15,741 nt of DNA from JADFNO01 sp965369945 (lineage in GTDB: Bacteria > Planctomycetota > Phycisphaerae > Phycisphaerales > SM1A02): assembly GCA_965369945.1 (NCBI GenBank), contig CBDUST010000075.1, forward strand, positions 1 through 15,741. The letters are read 5' to 3'. Below are positions 6,790 to 11,391 of the stretch, one piece after another. The position numbers were made by a program, and so were the translations under genes. Positions within the stretch are counted from its first letter, which is position 1. Each line of letters starts with the position of its first letter. Below the pieces are notes generated by a model. That model did no database searches. It had not been told where the DNA came from and saw nothing but the letters and a program-made list of their open reading frames with translations.

Positions 6790-8304
6790 ATGGCTAGGCT
6801 GCACGAGTATCAAGCCAAAGCGCTACTGCGCGAGAACGGCCTGTCGGTCCCCAAGGGACAGGCGGTCACTTCGGCCACCGAGGCGCGCAAAGTCGCCGAG
6901 CGATTGGGCGGGCAAGTCGTGCTGAAGGTGCAGGCGTGGATCACCGGACGTGCAGCCAAGGGCGGCGTGCAGTTCGCCGACACGCCCGATCAGGCTCAGG
7001 AACAGGTAGTAAATCTGCTTGAAATGAAGTTCGGCAACTTTCCGGTGCGCGAAGTCCTTGTTGAAGAAGCGATCGAGATTCAGGATGAGATTTTTGTATC
7101 CGTCGCGATCGATGATGAAGCCCAGGCGCCGGTGCTGCTCCTTGATGTCCAAGGCGGTTCGGGGATTGAAGATCGCGCAGCAACCGTGCAACGGATTCCC
7201 ATCGACCCCCGTAATGGGCTACAAGCCGACCGTGTTCGTCAGCCGCTTGCGGCTTCGCGGATCCAGCCAAACTTACACGACGATCTGGTCGTCGCAATTT
7301 GCGCCATCGCAGATATCGCCCGGAAATCCGAGGCCCGCTCGTTGGAAGTGAACCCGCTCGTGACCACGACCGACGGCCGGGTCGTTGTCGTGGACTGCCG
7401 CATGACGATCGACGATTACGCAGTCTTTCGACATCCGGAACTTGGAATCGATATTGCGCGCGAGCTGGATCATCCTGCGACGGATCTAGAGCGAATCGCC
7501 TACGACATCGAACAGGCGGACCATCGCGGCACGTTTTATTTCGCGCAGCTTCCAACTGACGATGCTGCATCTTCGCGCGGCATAATCGGTTTCCACGGAG
7601 CGGGCGGGGGCGGTTCGATGATGTCGATGGACGCGATTACCAACGCTGGATTCACGCTGGCGAATTTCTGCGATACCTCCGGCAACCCATCTGCGGCGAA
7701 GGTCTATCGCGCAGCGCGTGTGATACTGGCGCAGCCGAACCTCGTTGGTTATTTCGGCTCAGGAAGCGGCGTCGCCAGCCAGGAGCAATTCCACTCCGCC
7801 TACGGTTTAGCCAAAGCGTTTTGCGAAGTGAACCTATCGATCCCGGCAGTTATACGTCTCGGAGGCAATAGTGAAGTTCGAGCGGTCGATATCCTCCAAG
7901 ACGCTTGTAAAGACCTGCCTGGTGAAATCGAAGGCTATAAAAAGGATGATACGCCGGGCTTCATCGCCCAGCGATTTGCCCAACTCGTTGCGGAGACAAA
8001 CAGGGCAACTTGGTCGCCGCAACCTCGCCGAGTGCCCGAGTACGTTGGCAAAGGTTATTCGTTTCCGATCTCAGGCGGAACAGTCTGGATCGATCACGCC
8101 CAATGCGACCCCCAAAAAGCAGCCTTCATCGTCGAACACAGTTCGGGTCTACTTCACGACGTTGATCGTAAACCTATGCTCGCCGTTGATGCCGACGAAA
8201 TCGAGAACCAGGACTCCGAACTCATCGCACTAGAGATCGAATGTCGCCGCGCCGGACATCCCGTTGTATTCGTCGATCTACCGATCAGAGGAATCGACAC
8301 ATAA
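6790..8304 (+). CDS. SucC-like ADP/GDP-forming acyl-CoA synthetase beta subunit (citryl-CoA synthetase large-subunit candidate)
   Basis: An ATP-grasp subunit that, with the next gene, would activate a di- or tricarboxylate to its CoA thioester. The N-terminus MARLHEYQAKALLRENGLSV is the classic SucC opening. The Mg/ATP region LEVNPLV..GRVVVVDCRMTIDDYAVFRHPEL keeps Glu186, Asn188 and Asp202, but the usual Lys after the Asp is Arg204. The CoA-ligase domain starts near 264 (GIIGFHGAGGGGSMMSMD, where SucC normally has GAGLAMATMD) and runs to about 403. At 504 residues it exceeds E. coli SucC (388): residues about 410-504 are an extra domain I do not recognise (contains SFPISGGTVWIDHAQCD). The SucD-like and citryl-CoA lyase genes downstream favour citrate as substrate, by analogy with Hydrogenobacter CcsA. 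Succinate or malate remain alternatives. A palindromic repeat lies in frame at residues 151-157. Confidence 0.85.
   Translation: MARLHEYQAKALLRENGLSVPKGQAVTSATEARKVAERLGGQVVLKVQAWITGRAAKGGVQFADTPDQAQEQVVNLLEMKFGNFPVREVLVEEAIEIQDEIFVSVAIDDEAQAPVLLLDVQGGSGIEDRAATVQRIPIDPRNGLQADRVRQPLAASRIQPNLHDDLVVAICAIADIARKSEARSLEVNPLVTTTDGRVVVVDCRMTIDDYAVFRHPELGIDIARELDHPATDLERIAYDIEQADHRGTFYFAQLPTDDAASSRGIIGFHGAGGGGSMMSMDAITNAGFTLANFCDTSGNPSAAKVYRAARVILAQPNLVGYFGSGSGVASQEQFHSAYGLAKAFCEVNLSIPAVIRLGGNSEVRAVDILQDACKDLPGEIEGYKKDDTPGFIAQRFAQLVAETNRATWSPQPRRVPEYVGKGYSFPISGGTVWIDHAQCDPQKAAFIVEHSSGLLHDVDRKPMLAVDADEIENQDSELIALEIECRRAGHPVVFVDLPIRGIDT
7241..7260. repeat. Palindromic repeat inside the SucC-like gene
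   Basis: AGCCGCTTGCGGCTTCGCGG matches the intergenic block at 332-350 in 18 of 19 positions. It has the same 6-bp inverted arms. Here it is read in frame as part of QPLAASR (residues 151-157) in the segment between the two ATP-grasp lobes. It may be a REP-like repeat that entered the gene, or a chance match. Confidence 0.45.
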
Positions 8305-8318
8305 TTCTCTATTTGGCC

Positions 8319-8334
8319 GCGGGGCTCGCCCCGC
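8319..8334. repeat. GC-rich palindrome between the SucC- and SucD-like genes
   Basis: GCGGGGC and GCCCCGC form a perfect 7-bp inverted repeat around TC, in the 52-bp gap between the two subunit genes. No U-run follows, so a terminator is unlikely. It may be a REP-like hairpin or adjust relative expression of the two subunits. Its layout (arms around TC/TT) resembles the palindrome at 332-345. Confidence 0.45.
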
Positions 8335-8356
8335 GCTCTCTTACGACCAACTACCA

Positions 8357-9307
8357 ATGTCCATCATCATCGACCAAACCAAACGCGTACTCGTCCAAGG
8401 CATCACCGGCCGGGAGGGTCGTGCGCGAACCAAACTCATGCGCGAGTACGGCACGAACGTCGTCGCCGGTTGCACCCCGGGCAAAGGTGGCCAATCTGTT
8501 GAAGACGTACCAGTATTCGACGGTGTCGCTGATGTGATTACTGAGATCGGCCAGATCGATATCTCCGTCGTTTTCGTCCCCGCCCGGCTTGTCAAGGGCG
8601 CCGCGATCGAAGCAATTCAAGCAGGGATCAAGTTGTTGGTGTTGGTTCCGGATCGAGTGCCTTTGTGGGATGCGATGGAAATCGCAGCTATTGCCAAGGA
8701 CCACGGCGCTTCGTTCGTCGGTCCCAACACACTCGGCGTGCTTAGCCCCGGCAAGGCCGTGCTGGGAATGATCGGCGGTCGAGCGGACGCAGCACGACAA
8801 TGGTTTAACGAACCGATCCCCGGCCGAACTGTCGGCGTGATCTCCCGAAGCGGTGGCATGACCAGTTCCTGCGGGTATTACCTCAGCCGAGCTGGTATCG
8901 GAATCAGTACGCTGGTTCACGTGGGAGGCGATTCGGTGATTGGACTTGCGATTCCCGATGTCGCTGAAATGTTCCAACAGGATCAAACGACCGATGCAAT
9001 TGTGGTCTTTGGCGAGATTGGCGGCTCGCAGGAGGAACGACTCGCCCAACTCATCGTTTCCGGGGGTGGGGGCGCATCCGGGGGTGGGGGCGTCACCAAG
9101 CCGATCATCGCCTATATTGGAGGCGCTGCGGCCAAGGAAGGCACGCGCTTCAGCCATGCCGGTGCGATCATCGAGCATGGCCGAGGCACGCACGCAGCCA
9201 AGGTCGGTGCGCTGCGCGAAGCGGGCGCAACGGTCGTGGATTCCTTCGGCGACTTGCCGCAAACCGCGCTCGATGTATTGACGAAACTCCAAGCGGCCGC
9301 ATCCTAG
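8357..9307 (+). CDS. SucD-like acyl-CoA synthetase alpha subunit (citryl-CoA synthetase small-subunit candidate)
   Basis: A CoA-binding and phosphohistidine subunit, 316 residues, partner of the preceding gene. The N-terminus VLVQGITGREGRARTKLM (11-28) is the CoA-binding Rossmann loop of the SucD family. Residues 157-170 (RTVGVISRSGGMTS) and 215-227 (IVVFGEIGGSQEE) are the ligase-domain signatures. The phosphorylated His is His267 in RFSHAGAIIEHGRGT; the family usually has GHAGA, so a Ser replaces the Gly. The GEIGG motif and SRSG block are also shared with ATP-citrate lyase. I took the ATG at 8357 because it gives the normal N-terminus; the frame is open further upstream to 8264. A Gly/Ser loop at 236-245, made by an 18-bp tandem repeat, lies between the signature and the His loop. 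The next gene follows after 21 bp. Confidence 0.88.
   Translation: MSIIIDQTKRVLVQGITGREGRARTKLMREYGTNVVAGCTPGKGGQSVEDVPVFDGVADVITEIGQIDISVVFVPARLVKGAAIEAIQAGIKLLVLVPDRVPLWDAMEIAAIAKDHGASFVGPNTLGVLSPGKAVLGMIGGRADAARQWFNEPIPGRTVGVISRSGGMTSSCGYYLSRAGIGISTLVHVGGDSVIGLAIPDVAEMFQQDQTTDAIVVFGEIGGSQEERLAQLIVSGGGGASGGGGVTKPIIAYIGGAAAKEGTRFSHAGAIIEHGRGTHAAKVGALREAGATVVDSFGDLPQTALDVLTKLQAAAS
9059..9094 (+). repeat. Two-copy 18-bp G-rich tandem repeat, G-quadruplex motif
   Basis: Two 18-bp units (TCC, G5, T, G5, CGCA or CGTC) stand head to tail and differ only in the last two bases. Four G5 runs (9062-9066, 9068-9072, 9080-9084, 9086-9090) with loops of 1, 7 and 1 nt form a textbook G-quadruplex pattern on the coding strand. 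It encodes SGGGGASGGGGV in the SucD-like subunit. Confidence 0.85.
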
Positions 9308-9328
9308 AACCGCTAGTGCAACCCAACC

Positions 9329-10126
9329 ATGACTGAATCATCCGCTGAACTCGCTTGGAAGACCGCCATTACCGAGGTTGCGCCCAACAGTGTTCGCGTG
9401 CGCGGTTATGACATCGCCGAGCTGATGGGCAACGTCTCGGTGGGTCAAGCGGTGTATCTCATTCTGCGCGGTGAACTGCCAAACGAATCTGTCGGCCGAT
9501 TGATGGAAGCAATGCTGGTGGCCAGCATCGATCATGGTGCGACACCACCTTCAGCGTTGGCTGCGCGAACGGTCGCCTCGACCGGTGCAACGCTCAGCGC
9601 TTCCGTTGCCGCTGGAATCGCCAGTATCAATGACCATCACGGCGGTGCGATCGAGCAGTGCGCTCGGCAACTGGGCAATGTCGTTAACCAACAAGAAGAA
9701 ACCGGTGAATCACTTGATCGCGTGGCCAAGGCCGTGCTTGATCAACTCAAACGTGCGGGCCAACGCATGGCGGGGTTCGGCCATCGTATTCACAACAATG
9801 ATCCGCGCACCGCTCGGCTATTCGAGCTTGCCCAACAGGCGGGGATTGACAGCTCACACATCGAAGCGGCCAAGGCTGTCGAAAACGTTTTTGCAGCCGG
9901 TGGCAAGAACCTGCCAATCAACGTCGATGGGGCGATGGGAGCGATCCTGGCCGATCTCGGATTCGATCCGGCGGTGATGAACGGTCTGTTCATGATCGCC
10001 CGCCTGCCTGGACTTGTTGCGCACGTTCACGAGGAAAAGACGCGCCAAAAGCCCATGCGGCGAATTGATCCGGTGAATCACTCGTATGACGGCCCTGCCG
10101 CGCGATCACTACCGGCAAGCTCCTAA
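9329..10126 (+). CDS. ccl: Citryl-CoA lyase-like protein (citrate synthase fold)
   Basis: It would cleave citryl-CoA to acetyl-CoA and oxaloacetate, or catalyse the reverse condensation. At 265 residues it is far shorter than citrate synthase (about 370-430) and matches the citrate-synthase-like C-terminal module of ATP-citrate lyase and the free Ccl of Hydrogenobacter. Signatures: RGYDIAELMGNVSVGQAVYL (25-44, family GYD..ELMG), DHGATPPS (68-75), GFGHRIHNNDPR (149-160), NVDGAMGAILADLG (198-211) and the C-terminal YDGPAAR. The three residues equivalent, by motif, to the catalytic His, His and Asp are His69, His152 and Asp200, all present. No ribosome site is seen; the start is 21 bp after the SucD-like stop, so coupling is possible. 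The acetyltransferase start follows directly. A short 2-methylcitryl- or other acyl-CoA lyase is the alternative. Confidence 0.85.
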   Translation: MTESSAELAWKTAITEVAPNSVRVRGYDIAELMGNVSVGQAVYLILRGELPNESVGRLMEAMLVASIDHGATPPSALAARTVASTGATLSASVAAGIASINDHHGGAIEQCARQLGNVVNQQEETGESLDRVAKAVLDQLKRAGQRMAGFGHRIHNNDPRTARLFELAQQAGIDSSHIEAAKAVENVFAAGGKNLPINVDGAMGAILADLGFDPAVMNGLFMIARLPGLVAHVHEEKTRQKPMRRIDPVNHSYDGPAARSLPASS

Positions 10127-10129
10127 GTG

Positions 10130-10678
10130 ATGACCGTCCAACCGACATTACATACCGACCGACTCACCCTTCGGCCGTTCACACTTGACGATGTCGCGCA
10201 GTTGCGTCCATTGGTCGGCGAGAAAGAAATCGCTGCCACGACGATGACGATCCCTCATCCGTATCCCGATGGTGAAGCAGAGCGATGGATCGGGACGCAC
10301 CGGCCGAAGTTCGACGAAGGCAGGGCTGCAACCTTCGCCGTCACTCTGAGAGACTCTGATGTTTTGGTCGGCGCAATCGGCCTCGGCATCAAACGCGAAC
10401 ATTCCCACGCCGAAATGGGATATTGGATCGGCAAACCATTCTGGAACAAGGGGTATGCGACCGAATCGACCCAAGCATTGTTACGGTACGGATTCCAAAC
10501 ACTTGGCCTCAATCGCATCTTCGCCCACCACATGACCAAGAACCCGCCCTCCGGCAGAGTGATGCAAAAGATCGGCATGACCTACGAAGGCACGCTACCG
10601 CAACACATCCGTAAAGGTGACGGTTTCGAAGACCTCGCCCTCTACGGCATCACACGAAACCAGTACGATGCACTCTGA
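10130..10678 (+). CDS. GNAT-family N-acetyltransferase, RimJ/RimL type
   Basis: A 182-residue acetyltransferase using acetyl-CoA, cytosolic. It opens with LHTDRLTLRPFTLDD (7-21), typical of the RimJ/RimL subgroup that acetylates N-terminal amines of ribosomal proteins or small amines. The acetyl-CoA loop is in YWIGKPFWNKGYATEST (98-114), and NPPSGRVMQKIGMTYEG (138-154) is the C-terminal motif of that subgroup. The ATG at 10130 comes 3 nt after the citryl-CoA lyase stop; a GTG directly at the stop (10127) is an alternative start. The tight junction indicates co-transcription with the citryl-CoA genes, though the target is unknown. A role in acetyl-CoA sensing or protein acetylation is only a thought suggested by the context. 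Confidence 0.88.
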   Translation: MTVQPTLHTDRLTLRPFTLDDVAQLRPLVGEKEIAATTMTIPHPYPDGEAERWIGTHRPKFDEGRAATFAVTLRDSDVLVGAIGLGIKREHSHAEMGYWIGKPFWNKGYATESTQALLRYGFQTLGLNRIFAHHMTKNPPSGRVMQKIGMTYEGTLPQHIRKGDGFEDLALYGITRNQYDAL

Positions 10679-10687
10679 TCTCTCTTG

Positions 10688-10727
10688 CTCCCTCTCCCCC
10701 TGGGAGAGGGCTGGGGTGAGGGTTCTT
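10688..10727 (+). repeat. CCCTCTCCC..GGGAGAGGG hairpin element, copy A
   Basis: A 9-bp perfect stem (10690-10698 with 10702-10710) with a CCT loop is followed by CTGGGGTGAGGGTTCTT. This is the intergenic form of an element that recurs at 13157-13210 (same orientation) and 13251-13292 (inverted). It begins 9 bp after the acetyltransferase stop and lies in the 81-bp gap before the HD gene, so it could partly end or stabilise the upstream transcript. From memory it is a widespread dispersed bacterial repeat. Confidence 0.75.
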
Positions 10728-10759
10728 GAGAGTCTGCGAAGAATTACAAACTGAGAATC

Positions 10760-11344
10760 ATGCCACACTCCACCAACGACATCGCCCAACTCTTCCCCGA
10801 AATCATGGCCATCTCCGATGCGCAGTTGCGCGACAAAGTCGCTGCCGTCTGGGACGAGTCCATCACCACCGGTTGCGGCGGCAAGGGTTGGACGTTTGAT
10901 GAATTGCGCGAGATCAAGTTCACGCTCCTGACCGGCGATATCGATATGCGATTCGTCGAGCACCTCAACTCGTGCGTCAAACAGTGTATGGCGATCGCAG
11001 ATGTGTTGAACTCAGTGTTCGGCGATCGTGTGCCGATCAATCGTGATTACCTAATCGCCGGTGCCCTCCTCGCCGACGTCGGCAAGCTCTTGGAGTTCGA
11101 CAAGGACGCAGCCGGCAACGTGATCAAAGGCAGCTTCGGCGAAGCGCTGCGCCATCCATTTTCAGGCGTCGCACTGTGTTACAAGCACGGTATCCCCCCG
11201 GAAGTCATGCACATCGTCGCAACACATTCCCACGAAGGCGACAACGTGCAGCGGAGCATCGAATCAATCATCTTCCATCACGCCGACTTTGTCGACTTCG
11301 ACATCGCCAAGTACCTGGGCGCGCGTGCGGCGCCGCCCGCTTAA
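10760..11344 (+). CDS. HD-domain protein with altered metal site
   Basis: A 194-residue protein of the HD superfamily, whose members are usually metal-dependent phosphohydrolases. An N-terminal helical part with WTFDELREIKFTLL (44-57) is followed by the HD core: VEHLNSCVKQCMAIADVL (66-83, His68), INRDYLIAGALLADVGKLLE (93-112), RHPFSGVALCYKHGI (131-145, His132), HIVATHSHEGD (151-161) and HHADFVDFD (173-181). The defining His-Asp pair reads Ala105-Asp106 here; family members I recall have LLHDVGKL at this point. His68, His132 and the HSHEG and HHAD motifs are kept, so metal binding may be partial, or the protein may act as a non-catalytic sensor. The substrate is unknown. The last codons lie in a terminator-like palindrome. 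Its place between the citryl-CoA and aconitase genes suggests a linked role, by position only. Confidence 0.8.
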   Translation: MPHSTNDIAQLFPEIMAISDAQLRDKVAAVWDESITTGCGGKGWTFDELREIKFTLLTGDIDMRFVEHLNSCVKQCMAIADVLNSVFGDRVPINRDYLIAGALLADVGKLLEFDKDAAGNVIKGSFGEALRHPFSGVALCYKHGIPPEVMHIVATHSHEGDNVQRSIESIIFHHADFVDFDIAKYLGARAAPPA

Positions 11345-11368
11345 GCGGGCTGCGCCGTACACGTTTTT
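11329..11368 (+). terminator. Terminator-like hairpin over the end of the HD gene
   Basis: A perfect 16-bp palindrome GCCCGCTTAAGCGGGC (11335-11350) is extended by GGCGC/GCGCC arms beyond a single C/T mismatch (11329-11356). A TTTTT run follows after 7 nt (11364-11368). The TAA stop of the HD gene is the centre of the palindrome. The gap between stem and T-run is longer than ideal, so termination may be weak. Confidence 0.55.
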
Positions 11369-11379
11369 GAACCTGCTGA

Positions 11380-11385
11380 TATCCT
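11380..11385 (+). promoter_or_regulatory. Possible -10 box directly ahead of the aconitase-like gene
   Basis: TATCCT (in CTGATATCCTG) lies 6 nt before the ATG. Initiation at the usual distance would give a leaderless mRNA, and no ribosome site is present. The -35 region coincides with the preceding hairpin and T-run and shows no consensus. Confidence 0.3.
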
Positions 11386-11391
11386 GTCCCT

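Noticed and set aside
8351..9292. Long open frame on the minus strand opposite the SucD-like gene (313 codons)
   Set aside because: It has no recognisable motifs, lies entirely under a gene with clear family signatures, and is a typical antisense frame in GC-rich coding DNA.
6790..9307. Malate-CoA ligase (MtkAB) of the serine cycle
   Set aside because: The adjoining lyase has the citrate-synthase fold and not the malyl-CoA lyase (HpcH/CitE-like) fold, so citryl-CoA is the better reading. Substrate is still not proven.
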